A DNA stretch of 64,000 bases from Petaurus breviceps papuanus (Eukaryota; Chordata; Mammalia; Diprotodontia; Petauridae), in the NCBI GenBank assembly GCA_028583685.1, contig JAMXIF010001253.1, forward strand, positions 27,037,917 through 27,101,916, written 5' to 3'. Made by a program: the position numbers and the translations under genes. Positions 43,986 through 54,289 of this stretch are shown here, piece after piece. The stretch's first letter is position 1; the number at the start of each line of letters is the position of its first letter. Below the pieces are notes generated by a model. That model was not told where the DNA came from. It made no database searches and saw nothing but the letters and a program-made list of their open reading frames with translations.

Positions 43986-44559
43986 AATATTTGTCTTATT
44001 GGATTGAACAGTGCCTGGGACTCTGAGAAAGCAAAAACACACGTTTAAAGGCAATACCTTAAAATAACTACTCCACAGAAGAATTACATAAGAAAATTTT
44101 GTGGACTCAAGATTCTCTTTAGTATCAGTTACACATTTATCCACACAGTTACCTCAAGACTAGTCTTATCTTGATCTGATTACCAATAAGATGTTAGAAC
44201 TGAGAAACAGGTTCAGTTTGGACATTCTAATTTAATAGAAAAAGGTTTTAGTTAGGGTAGGGATAGCTTTGTTTTAATTCATGTATCCCTAGTAGCTTAC
44301 ACAAAATTGATTTTTAACATTCCTAGGGGTTTTTTGGGTGGGGTGGGACAAATCAAATCTAAGGAGAGTCATTGGAAGAATTTTTACACCCCTACATTCT
44401 CTCCTCTCCTGCCCTCACTTAAGAACTTTAAAAAATCAATGACTTGTGGCAAATAAGTTCATTAAGGTCTATTATTAGAATGTCTATATTTAGTCTATCA
44501 CTTTGAAATGAAGTTATATTAGAAGGCAGTGTCTGAGTCTCTTTCATGAACCTCTATTA
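43986..44559. other. No recognised feature
   Basis: The 73-codon minus frame at 43923-44144 overlaps the L2 end and has no domain. Confidence 0.45.
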
Positions 44560-44880
44560 CCAGGGGAGAAATCATAAGTATACTTAAAAGGAAGAAAAAT
44601 TAATAAATTAAGCAAAATTAGAGAAAGAAGAAACAAATGGAAAGGGATGGAGGGTTTGAGTGTAAAGAGAAAAAACTGATGGGATTAAATTAATCCAAGA
44701 AAACTGAAGAGATAAAGTATACTCTCTATACAAGAAATGGGTAAAAATATCAAATTTGAGGAAAAAAAATCTGAGACAAATGGAAGAAAAGTCAAATCTA
44801 AGTTTCATAGCTTTAAATGTAAATGGATTAAACAATGAAATAAATGAAAAAGTGACAAATTGGATAAGAAATCACTTATC
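44560..44880 (+). mobile_element. L1 fragment (spacer to ORF2 start)
   Basis: 'gaaagggatggagggtttga', 'tactctctatacaagaaatg', 'aatctaagtttcatagcttt' and 'aaatgtaaatggattaaaca' match the end of the L1 spacer and the first codons of ORF2 (NVNG.N). Truncated at both ends. Confidence 0.55.
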
Positions 44881-44924
44881 TCTATTGTATTTATGACATC
44901 CTACATAGCTCCTTGACTGACATA

Positions 44925-45095
44925 TTTTTTAAATAGCTCACATTTACACACTGCTTTTTAGATAGAGTATCTCATTAATGAGTCACACAACAACTATGCA
45001 GAGGAGATATTGCTATTACCCTATTTTATAGATGAGGAAACTGAGGCTCAGAGAAATTGCCTACAGGTAATTGCATAAAGTACTTGGATGAACAT
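44925..45095 (-). mobile_element. MIR-like relic, antisense type
   Basis: 'atttacacactgctttttag', 'agtatctcattaatgagtca', 'ccctattttatagatgagga' and 'aactgaggctcagagaaatt' are the usual tail-side reading. Confidence 0.55.
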
Positions 45096-45139
45096 AATAG
45101 AGATATTTTTAGAAATGTTAAATGACTAGAGATGTGTTT

Positions 45140-45815
45140 GCAGTTTTTTGTCAGTTGAAAAGTATTGTTTTATATTTAATTTTATTTAATTAAGCTATAG
45201 TTCAAGTTCCAAATGGTCTTTCTTTCTCCCCCCCACCCTGCCCTGGAGAAAGCCACCAATGGAAAAAGATATGAACATATTTATCTCTGTGTGTGTACAT
45301 AAAAATATATACACACATATATACATATACACACATATATGTGTATGCACACATATACATAGTAAAAATTCCAAATGGTCTTTCTTTCTCCCTCCCCACC
45401 CTGTACTGGAGAAAGCCACCATTGGACAAAGATATAAATATATTTATCTCTGTGTGTGTATATATAAACATATATATACATATACACACATATATGTGTA
45501 GTCGCACATATACATATATGTTAAACCATACTATGCATAATTTTCTTTATCAGTTCTTTCTCTGGAAGTAGATAACATCTTCCTTCATAGTTCCTTTGTA
45601 GTTGATTTGAGTATTATAATACTCAAAATAACTTAATCATTCGCAGTTATTCTTCAAAAAATATTGTCATTATTACATATAATGTTCTCTACAATATTTC
45701 ATACAAGTCTTTCTATGTTTTTTTTCTAAAATCAGCTTATTCATCATTTCTTACAGCACAGTAGTATTCCATCACAATCACATACTGTTTGTTTTGCTTT
45801 GATATGATTTCTTCT
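45140..45815 (-). mobile_element. L1 3' end, antisense, with tandem duplication
   Basis: Plus-strand reading is the reverse of an L1 end: 'ttatatttaattttatttaa' (poly-A side), 'cttccttcatagttcctttg', 'gtagttgatttgagtattat', 'catacaagtctttctatgtt' and 'cacagtagtattccatcaca'. The 3' UTR carries a 162-bp tandem duplication (45207-45530). Confidence 0.75.
45207..45530. repeat. 162-bp tandem duplication with TA/CA-rich arms
   Basis: Unit 1 starts at 45207 and unit 2 at 45369, both with 'ttccaaatggtctttctttc', 'ctggagaaagccacca' and 'tttatctctgtgtgtgta', each followed by a TATACACA-rich stretch. Units differ at scattered sites. All frames of 68-101 codons here come from this repeat. Confidence 0.9.
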
Positions 45816-45825
45816 TTTTAGTCTA

Positions 45826-45925
45826 TTGTACTTACTAAGCTCTTATCACATGCCTATGCACATAGGGCACCAAAAATGCACAAGTCAAAATTCCTTTGCT
45901 TCAAAAATAATCCACTCTAGCAAGA
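45826..45925 (-). mobile_element. L2 3' end, antisense
   Basis: 'cttactaagctcttatcaca', 'tgcctatgcacatagggcac' and 'tccactctagcaagagagac' is a short reverse L2 terminus. Confidence 0.5.
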
Positions 45926-46661
45926 GAGACAAAATACAAAGATGGCAGAAATAGAAACAGGACTTCTGCACGGCTCCTGCTTCCACCTCCTCCAATTCAT
46001 GTAAAAAAATAACTCTAAACAAACGTTGGAACTACAGAATCCACAAAATGACAGAGAGAAGCTGAACTCCCTCTAAACACAGCTTGGCAGGCAAGCAGGA
46101 AGGGGTCAGTGCAGCTCTCTGGGAGCTGCCAGAGCCCCATCCCCACAAGCTGGAGCTTTTAGCCTCAGGATGGCCACAAAGAGCCTCTGGCTAAAGGGAC
46201 TTCAGATCACCAGCAGCTGTGGCAGTTCTCAGAATTATCAGCCCATAGATGCTAAGGACAAAGTGAGAGGTCAGTGCAGTGGGGACTTTTAGAACCAGAA
46301 GTCTGGGAGCAAGATCAGGCCTTTGCACCCTGGAGGGAGAAGTAGCTGAAGCATGGTGGCTGCAGCTGCTGCTGGATGGATACTTCAGAGCTCCTGGCCT
46401 GCAGAATGTAGGTGGACAAAGCAACCAATCTGAGGGGTAATCACTCTTGCTTTAACCTGCTTGGACCTGGATCACTGTCTAGAGTGCAGGTCCTGGGGTC
46501 CATGACCAGTTTGTCAGAGCATATGGAAGCTTCAGAGAGGGCACCCAACTAATAGCAACAGCAGCTGAGAAAACCCCAGTGATTTGGGACAAAGTTCCCC
46601 TCTCTGATAGCAGAGTTCTACTGTGGCAAAAAGCTCAAAAGACAAGTAATTGAGTGGCAAC

Positions 46662-47997
46662 ATGAGGAAGCAAAGCAAGCACAGCAATCTGACTTTACAC
46701 TCCTATTTTGGGGACAAAAAGGATCAAAGCATGGAACAGGAGGAAGAGAGAGAAGTCAGAACTCCTACAACAAAAGCTTCCAAGAAAAAGATGAGCTGGT
46801 TACAGGCCATAGAGGACCTTAAGAAGGATTTTGAAAACCAAATAAGAGAAGTGGAGGAAAAATTGGGAAGAGAAATGAAAATGATGCAAGAAAAATTATG
46901 AAAATACAGTCAACAACCTGACTAAAGAAATAACACCTATAAAAATAGACTAAATTTAATGGAAAAAGAGGCTCAAGGGGTGGCCAGGTAACACAGTGAG
47001 TAAGAGCACCAGCTACAGTGTTGGGATGACCTGGGGATCGAATCCAGGCTCAGACACTTAGCACCCACCCAGAAACACCTGGCCATGTAACCTTGAGCAA
47101 GTTACTTAACCCCAATTGCTTAGGGGTCTCCAGGTGGCTCAGCAAGTAAGAGCACCGGCTCCAGTGTTGGGATGACCTGGGGATCAAATCCGGACTCAGA
47201 TACTTAGCACCACACCCAGAAATAACTGGCCGTGTAACCTTGAGCAAGTTATTTAACCCTGATTGCTTTAAAAAAAAAAAAAGGCTCAAAAAGGCAATGA
47301 GGAGAAGAATGCCTTAAAAAGCCAAATGTGCAATATGGAAAAAGAATCTTAAAAGCTCACTGAAGAGAATCATTCCTTCAGAATTTGATTAGAGAAAATG
47401 GAAGCTAGTGACTTTATGAGAAATCAAGATACTGTTAAACAGATCCAAACAAATGAAAAAGTAGAAGGCAATGTGAAATATCTCATTGGAAAAACCACTG
47501 ACCTGGAAAATAGATACAGGAGAGATAATTTTAAAAGTACTGGTCTACCTGAAAGCCATGAACAAAAAAAGAACCTAGAAATCATCCTTCAAGAAATTCT
47601 CAAGGAAAATTGCCCTGATGTTTTAGAACCAGAGGGCAAAATAGAGGTGGAAAGAATCCACCAAACACCTCCTGAAAAAGATCCCAAAAAGAAAACTCCT
47701 AGGAACATTATAGCCAGGTTCCATAATTCCCAGATCAAGGAGGAAATATTACAAGCAGCCAGGAAGAAACAATTTGAACATTGTGGAAACACAATCAGGG
47801 TAACACAGGATCTGGCAGCTTCTACTGAGGAATCAAAGGACTTGGAATATGATATTCCAGAGGTCAAAGGAGCTAGGATCAAAACCAAGAATCATGTACC
47901 CAGCAAAACTGAGTATCATGTTTTTGGGGAAAATATGATCATGCAATGGAATAGAGAACTTTCAAGCATTCTGGATGAAAAAACCAGAGTTGAATAG
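46662..47997 (+). pseudogene. L1/HAL1 ORF1 (RNA-binding chaperone), interrupted
   Basis: The N-terminal part (46662-46901) starts MRKQSKHSNLTLHSYFG and runs into a charged coiled coil (LKKDFENQIREVEEKLGREM). After the SINE at 46977-47281 and short broken stretches, a 199-codon frame (47398-47997) holds the RRM-like part (TDLENRYRRDNFKSTGLPES) and the C-terminal domain (TPRNIIARFHNSQIKEEILQ, IRVTQDLAAST). Known ORF1p binds RNA and forms trimers. The very end (AKTEYHVFGENMIMQWNREL-like region) departs from the usual C-terminus. Well preserved against other L1 pieces here but not translatable as one protein. Confidence 0.85.
46977..47281 (+). mobile_element. Dimeric tRNA-derived SINE, copy 4 (in ORF1)
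   Basis: Left unit from 46977 ('ggggtggccaggtaacacag'), right unit from about 47125, then a short A tail. The target duplication is AAAAAGAGGCTCAA (46963-46976) against AAAAAAAGGCTCAA (47276-47289), one mismatch. Left-specific 'cacccagaaacacctggcc' and right-specific 'cacccagaaataactggcc' are both kept. Confidence 0.92.
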
Positions 47998-48180
47998 AAA
48001 ATTTGACATTCAGATAAGAGAAGCATGAGAAGGTAAACACGGAAAAGAAACCATAAGGAACTTGTCAAAGTTGAACTATTTACATTGCTATATGGAAAAA
48101 CAATAATTGTAACTTATGAAACTTTTCTCAGTATAAGAATTGTTGAACAATTGTTCAGTTGTTCAAATTGAATTGAAATG

Positions 48181-48300
48181 TCTGTGTGTATGTATATATG
48201 TATACGTATATATATATATATGTCTATAAGAGGGTATATGAGTGTATGAATACATATGTGAGTGTGTGTATATATGTGTACAGGTATACATAGACAGAGG
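48181..48300. repeat. TG/TA-rich microsatellite in HAL1-like spacer
   Basis: Irregular tgtatatatg and gtgtgtatat units. The minus-strand frame at 48114-48311 (many Ile, His, Tyr, Thr) derives from it. Confidence 0.85.
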
Positions 48301-49095
48301 GAAAAGACCAATTGAATAGGAAGGGATGATACTTAAAAGGTGAAATTAAGAGGTGAGAGGGGAATATAATGAGAGGAGATTGGGGGAGACAGAATGGGGT
48401 AAGTTATCTCATATAGAAGAGGCAAGGGAAAACTGTTACAATGGAGGCAAAGAACAGGAAGGCAAAATAGAATGAGTCAATCTTATTCTCATTGATTTTG
48501 GCTTAGGGAGGGAATGACATATACACTAAGTAGGGTATCTCACCCTACAGGAGAGTAGGGGGAAAGTGGATGAGAGGGGGGATGATTGAAGGGAGGGCAG
48601 GCTGCGGGCGAGGGAAGTTGGAAGAACCTACTTTTGGAAAGGGACAGGATCAAAGTAGAGAATAGAACAAGTGGGGGGTGGGATAGGATGGAGGGAAACA
48701 TAGCCAGTCATTCACAATATATCCACTATGGAAATGGTTTCTATAGCTACTCATGTGCAACCTATATTGAATTGCTTATCTTCCCAGAAAGGGTGGGTGG
48801 CAAGGGAAGATGAGAAAGAATCTGGAATTCAAAGTTTTAAAATCAAATGTTTTAAAAAAACATATCATTATTATTATTATTTTACATATAACTGGGAAAG
48901 AAGATATACAGGCAATGGGGCATAGAGATCCACCATGCCCCACTGGAAAGTCAGAGGGGGGATGGGGGAAGATATGGGGGAGGGCAGATTGTGGAGGGAA
49001 TATTGGATCGCTGTTTTAGGGTGGTGAGTAGGGGACAAATGGAAAGAAAATTTGTAACTCAAAACCTTGTGGAAATGAATCTTTTAAAAAAAGAG

Positions 49096-49384
49096 ATACA
49101 AAATACATTTGAGAAAAAGCACATAGCAATAGACACACAAGTTCCAAGAGAAAATATTGCAAATAGAAGACATCCTCAAAGCTAAAGGAGCAATTAGAAG
49201 GGAAAGCATTACTTTGGTATATTAAAGCATGATTAGATTTGTGAGTAAGATACAGAGAAGGAACAAAAATACTCAAAGATCCTAAGTCAGAAAATGTATT
49301 ATTTTGCAGTCATGCAAGCAGAGGCTACTCAGCCCTTCAGACCCATGGGAAAGTACGGATGGTCGCTTGGGGATATCAATCAAA
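49096..49384. other. No recognised feature
   Basis: Contains no frame with a known domain. Possibly a short old L1 tail at the start. Confidence 0.4.
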
Positions 49385-49500
49385 TGACAAACACTTGTTA
49401 AGCATCTACCATGTGCCAGGCACTCTGCTATGTTCTAAGGATACAGAGAGAGGCAAAAATAGTCCCCATCCCCAAGGATTTTAAACTGTCTTAGATTAGA
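49385..49500 (-). mobile_element. L2 3' end, antisense
   Basis: 'cacttgttaagcatctacca', 'tgtgccaggcactctgctat', 'aatagtccccatccccaagg' and 'attttaaactgtcttagatt' are the reverse of the L2 terminus. Confidence 0.75.
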
Positions 49501-49769
49501 AATTGTGGTGTGTATCTCAGGCCTTGGATATCTCTTTACAATAAAGAGTTATGCCTTGCTTGTGTAGGAATGCTATAAAGAAGAAGAAAGAGGGTTTTTT
49601 AAATTTTTAAATTCACTGAAAAACTAGAGAAATGCAAGTGTGAGTAAATACCGTCACAGTGAATGTTTAAGAAACACCTGTGGAGGCATCTGAGTAACTG
49701 GGCTATCTTTTGTCTTGTAATAACTTGTAATCATGTGTGCCTTAAGTAATTTTTTAAAAAGAGATTTAG

Positions 49770-50179
49770 GCTCTTCTTAGCACCATCTTGTTGACTTCCA
49801 TTGTGCCATGAGAGCCAAGTGGAGGTAGAAGCGAATGCGTAGGCTGAAACTCAAGAGGAGAAAGATGAAGCAGAGGTGCAAGTAAGCAGACTGTGCTGAC
49901 CACCCAGGCCATGGGAGCAGAGATGGATTGACCCTTGGTGACATTCTTAGAAAAGCAGAAACCTTCGGGAGACATCACCCACCATGGGGAGGACTCCACC
50001 AGCTGCACCATCTGAAACTCTCTGACAAGAGGCCATGCCATCATTTCATGCAGATTCCATAGCTGACTGCTGACTTTGTGCCATGGGACTTTGTCATTCT
50101 GGACTGATTGTTTTTTCTGTAGCTAACTGTAGCACACCTGTCTGATAAATCCTCGCTACTTTCTTTTTTCAAAAAAAAG
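49770..50179 (+). pseudogene. RPL41: RPL41 processed pseudogene
   Basis: A retrocopy of the mRNA for eL41, the 25-residue basic peptide of the large ribosomal subunit. The 78-base reading frame at 49808-49885 aligns codon for codon with [25 protein letters not shown]. Codon 7 AAG (Lys) is now TAG. The other changes are Arg15 to Leu, Arg21 to Lys and Ser24 to Cys. There are no frameshifts and no introns. The copy begins with a TOP-like 5' UTR (ctcttcttagcaccatctt), keeps about 280 bases of 3' UTR with a variant signal GATAAA, and ends in an A tract. The target duplication AGAGATTTAG lies at 49760-49769 and 50180-50189, in a TTTAAAAA context typical of L1 endonuclease. Not expected to be expressed. 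Confidence 0.93.
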
Positions 50180-50189
50180 AGAGATTTAG

Positions 50190-50743
50190 TTAAAATATTG
50201 ATAGCCTGGGTTCTTTCTTCACTCTAACTTCACTCTTCACACAATGACACACAAACACATACACACACACACACACAGAAACAAGAAATGTTGGTAATTT
50301 AAAGATTTTCTGAAACTGTTGAGGAGACCATTCTAAGCAATGCTTGGCTTGTTAGTTCTTGCAGAGCTAGCATTTTTTGCTACATTTCCATATGGACTTC
50401 TGGCTATTGCTCATTACCCTTTGAGAGGACATTGATAGAGAGAAGCATAAAGTGGTTCAATTGTTATTATGCATTATGCTCCTAATATATTATTATATTC
50501 CATTCTTCCTTTTTTGAGATTATTACTATTAAGATGATTTTGGCAGGACAATTTCAATTTAACAGGTAAATGTGAGGGGTAGTTGCTGTCTTATTTCCAT
50601 TATTCTACACTATTTACTAGACACTCTTTTGACCACACTCCAACCAAAGGAATGTTTTTTGTCAGTGAAACATAGCTAATAGAACCCTGAGACAAAAATA
50701 ATGTAAATCCAATCTGGGCAATGCAGAAAGAGAAAGATATATC
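50190..50743. other. No recognised gene; (CA)n at 50260-50277
   Basis: Unassigned AT-rich DNA with a short CA microsatellite. It ends at the ATATC target duplication of the next LTR. Confidence 0.5.
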
Positions 50744-51229
50744 TGTAGTGTCAATGTAATATTTACACCACCGATTGTGACTTTAATTATGCCCATATGG
50801 TGCTTGATCACAAAATATAGCAGATTCTCCATTCTCCAAAATATAGAAGATAGAAGTAAAACATTTATTCAGACACCAGAAAACCAAATCCGAAAACTAG
50901 TAAGCCAATTCCATCATAATAGCAAAGAATTTAATAAACCATAACAACACAGAGAACCACAGCATTCTTTAGCCTTCCCACAAACCAATATAAAATCAAT
51001 ATTTACCTCACAAATCTAACTAACTCCTTGCCTGAGCACCTCTCTCTCCCACCCTCTCTCTGGCTCTGACTCCCAGCTTCCCTTCAGCAAACTCTTCCCA
51101 CCACATTCTCCATGTGACTACATTCAGCCTATTAGGGGGCAGAGTTCATTTTCAAAGCAAGGAAGGTCTTCATATTCCCCATGGCTCATTAAGGGCAAGG
51201 AAGATCTTCAAATTCCCATTCCCATTCCA
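50744..51229 (-). mobile_element. Solo LTR (486 bp), fossil
   Basis: A perfect 5-bp duplication ATATC flanks it (50739-50743 and 51230-51234). Ends are TGTAGT... and ...CATTCCA. The minus-strand AATAAA (50864-50869) lies about 120 bases from the LTR 3' end. The U3 start on the minus strand (gggaatttgaagatcttcc) resembles those of the LTRs ending at 19189, 26230 and 37706. No internal region. Confidence 0.85.
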
Positions 51230-51419
51230 ATATCCAAAAACATCAGTATAGAAAAAGTGCAAATGTATGTATCAAGAGGAGAGATAAGAAGCAATTGGAG
51301 TAAAGCAGCTAAGATGGTTTCTTTTCTACTTGTGCTTCCCATTCATTTTGAGGAATGGCCCAAACCAGTCAAATTTCACTTTCTAGATTTTGTCACCCCA
51401 TCTCTACGTGAGTAATGTT

Positions 51420-51575
51420 CCTTCTTCCTCTTCCTTTTAGCTGTTTTTTTAATGTCTTTCCCTATTTGAATATAAGCTCCCTGAGGGCGTCTTTCTTTTT
51501 TTAAAATATATTTTATTCCTAGTATTTAGCATAGTACCTGGGGTATAGAAAACAATTAATAAATGTTTACTGACT
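51420..51575 (+). mobile_element. L2 3' end
   Basis: 'ttgaatataagctccctgag', 'ggcgtctttctttttttaaa', 'tatttagcatagtacctggg' and 'caattaataaatgtttactg' form an L2 3' UTR. Confidence 0.7.
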
Positions 51576-52304
51576 TGACTTCACTTCATTTCCCCATAAA
51601 GACTCAACGAATTAGTAGTTACCATATCCTGATTTTGGTGATCAGACATCTTTGGTGGGGCAAGATGAGTAAAATATCACCCTGTTTCATATGTGAAATG
51701 CCACAGAAATGGCCGGGAGGCCTCTGTGAACACAAGTCTGAAATACTGCCACATTTTTTTCTGCTTGAGTTATTTGAACTGTGATAATATTGGAACTTGG
51801 TATACAGAGCAGCATGTATTGACTACGTTTACAAGAGAATGAGGATTCCTGTGAAAAGTATTCACTGATAAATGTCTATCTGTGGACATAAGGAAACTAA
51901 TGGGTCTACCTAACAATTAGATTATGAAGGGTAGTACTACTTAGCCTGAGACTAGGTCAAGTTATAGCTTGTCAGAGAAAATAGCTCCAAGGTGCCTCCA
52001 ATTTGGATCTTACATGGAACATTCAAGGAGAAAATACCCTGAAAACCCAAAACAAGGACATATAGCTTTACTAAGTTGTACCCAGTTCTGAGACATCCAC
52101 TTTCAACAGAAAATATTCCACTTTCTTGTCCTTTCTAAACAAAAGAAAATGAGATGAGTTAGCACTTATGAAATTTAACTTCAGCTGGAATAATGTAATG
52201 TGTTTGTAAATGTCTGTGAACACTTGGAAATATGATTGTTTCTTCACAGTAGTTCTGTATAGGGATGAATGTCCTGGCTCAGTAAATCAGACCAAGATGG
52301 TATC
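51576..52304. other. No recognised feature
   Basis: A 73-codon frame at 51563-51784 (MFTDLTSLHFPIKTQRISSY...) shows no domain I can name and overlaps the L2 tail. Confidence 0.45.
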
Positions 52305-52480
52305 ACAGGATCATAGATTTAGAAGACCTTAGATTTTGATCTAAAGTATCTTAAAAGTCATCGATTCATTCAATGATATATCTGTAAATCCCAACTAAGA
52401 TTCTGACTTCTATAGGAAGTCTTCCCCAACCCATTAATTCTAGGGTCTTTCCTCTGTTCATTATTTCTCTTACGTTATAT

Positions 52481-52524
<44 letters not shown>

Positions 52525-52670
52525 TGTTTGTTTGTTTGCATGTTTTCTCCCCCATTAAAGTGAAGCTCCTTCAGGGCAGGGCTGTCTTTTACCTCTTTTT
52601 ATATCCCCAACACTTAGTACTATTCCTGCTACATAGTACGTGCTTAATACATATTTGTTAATTGGTTCAT
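52305..52670 (+). mobile_element. L3/MIR head, then L2 3' end with microsatellites
   Basis: 52305-52385: 'aggatcatagatttagaaga' (relic head). 52390-52670: 'cttctataggaagtcttccc', 'ccattaaagtgaagctcctt', 'cagggcagggctgtctttta' and 'gtacgtgcttaatacatatt' (L2). An (AT)n at 52474-52520 followed by (TTTG)n at 52520-52538 has expanded within the L2. Confidence 0.7.
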
Positions 52671-52674
52671 TGAT

Positions 52675-52850
52675 CTAAAAGAGCTGAAATGGCCTTCAGA
52701 GACCATTTAGTATACACACCTCCTTTTACAAGTGAGAAAACTGAGGGCCCTGAAATTTGAATTACTTGCCTAAGATCACACAGCTAGTAAATGTCAGAGC
52801 TAGGATCTGATTTTAATTACCCTGACATGTTATCCAGTATTCTTTGTTCT
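52675..52850 (+). mobile_element. L3/MIR-type relic
   Basis: 'gaaatggccttcagagacca', 'ccttttacaagtgagaaaac', 'acttgcctaagatcacacag' and 'ctagtaaatgtcagagctag' in order. Confidence 0.6.
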
Positions 52851-53529
52851 ATACCATGCTGCTTCCAGTAGTAGATTCAGGTGATAAAAGTGTGCTTGTT
52901 CTGTGATCGATGTCTCCAAGTCTTTTCTTACATTTCCCAGGACCTGATAAACCTCAAGTCTGAGAAACTTAACTATAGGAGAGAGATATAGTAATTTGTT
53001 CAATTCAACAAGAATTGAGTACCTAATGCCCCCCCCCATTTCAGTGAATATCTGTATAAATATTTGTATAACAAATCAACAAAAGTGCTCTGTCTTCATT
53101 TAATTTCCTAGCCCAGTCTATTTGCTTCGAATAGTTAAAAAGTCAGAATACTTAATCCTAGGGTCATCCCACAACAAAATTATGAAAAAGACAAAATTGT
53201 ACAGTATTGGCAGGACTTTCCACTTTCTAAACTTTTTCTGTAAACCTCATTGTCATCCTTTCTCAGCTTCAAATACTTTACCCTTATGCTGTCTTTTCAT
53301 TCCCCTTGCCTATGGAAACCTTCTCCCAAGGAAACATTTGTATCTAAAGGAGAATTTAAGTCCACTGGAACCATTTAGATTCTAAGCTTCACATGATGCA
53401 TTGGAAGGTAGGGTACTACCTTAAGGAATTTCATTCTGAACAGATGGGAGAGGAATTCCTTGGGGAAAGAAGTACTTTCTAGAATTTTTAAAATGTCTTC
53501 CTTCTCTCCTTCCTGTCCTTCTGTCTGCC
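52851..53529. other. No recognised feature
   Basis: Two frames of 69-87 codons (52830-53039 minus, 53122-53385 plus) lack recognisable domains. Confidence 0.45.
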
Positions 53530-53815
53530 TAGGGACAAATTATACCCATACCTGAAGGTGCTCTGCCCAAAGGAATATAACTTTTAATCTCTTAAACTTC
53601 ATAAGATACCTGGGGATTTATGGGCTATATTTACTCTCACTGGTTGGTCAACAATAGATCCCAATCTAAGCTTCTTTGGCCATAGTTTGGGTTTTGATGG
53701 CTGGGAGTGACTTTGCATATTCCTGCCTCATTTAAATCCAATTCACTTGCAAGTCATCCTATCACCTTCATGATGTCACTGAGTTCTCTTCAAGAACAAA
53801 GGACAAACAATAATT
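53530..53815 (+). repeat. Marsupial repeat 'S', internally shortened copy A
   Basis: 'ggtgctctgcccaaaggaat', 'taagatacctggggatttat', 'actggttggtcaacaataga' and 'gtttgggttttgatggctgg' align with 54312-54500. The common 3' end follows ('catttaaatccaattcactt', 'aacaaaggacaaacaataa'). The middle part present in copy B is missing. Confidence 0.75.
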
Positions 53816-53875
53816 TGTGAGTAATAGTAGTTGCCCCACTGGGGTTACAACTGGTCAGTTCTAGTTGAGCAATGC

Positions 53876-54250
53876 TGCTCCCTCCCCTCCTTCCTCCCTC
53901 CTTACCTCTCTCCCTCCCTTCCTCTCTTCCTCCCTCCCTCCCTCCCTCCCTTCCTTCTTTCCTTCCTCCCTCCCTCCCTCTCTTCCTTCCTTCCTTGTTT
54001 CCTTCCTTCCTTCTTTCCTTCCTTCCTTCCTTCCTCCCTCCCTCCCTCCCTCCCTTCCTTCTTTCCTTCTTTCCTTCCTTCCTTCCTCCCTCCCTCCCTC
54101 TCTTCCTTCCTTCCTTGTTTCCTTCCTTCCTTCCTTCCTTCCTCCCTCCCTCCCTCCCTCTCTTCCTTCCTTCCTTGTTTCCTTCCTTCTTTCCTTCCTT
54201 CCTTCCTTCCTTCCTTCCTTCCTTCCTTCCTTATTTCCTTCCTCCCCTCT
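53876..54250. repeat. (TTCC)n / (CTCC)n polypyrimidine tract
   Basis: About 375 bases of nearly pure pyrimidine. A roughly 110-base higher-order block (cctccctccctccctctctt, then ccttccttccttgtttcctt) recurs at about 53966, 54087 and 54147. The Pro/Ser/Phe/Leu and Glu/Gly/Arg/Lys frames of 135-169 codons are artefacts. Confidence 0.95.
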
Positions 54251-54289
54251 CTCCCTCATTTCCCACATATCCCTTCTCTTCTTCTGTCC

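Larger units (their letters stand above)
45930..49095 (+). mobile_element. HAL1-like element: L1 5' UTR, ORF1, spacer and 3' UTR without ORF2
   Basis: Begins near 'acaaagatggcagaaataga', the L1-type 5' end. A 5' UTR of about 0.7 kb and ORF1 (46662-47997, minus a SINE) follow. Next comes a purine-rich spacer like that of the L1 at 31.2-32.0 kb, then directly L1 3' UTR text ('gtgcaacctatattgaattg', 'gaatctggaattcaaagttt', 'aatttgtaactcaaaacctt'). No endonuclease or reverse-transcriptase sequence appears between. This ORF1-only layout is that of HAL1 ('half-L1') elements, which depend on L1 ORF2. A later deletion in an ordinary L1 is the alternative. Confidence 0.75.

Noticed and set aside
49766-50044. 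92-codon minus-strand frame
   Set aside because: Antisense of the RPL41 processed pseudogene.
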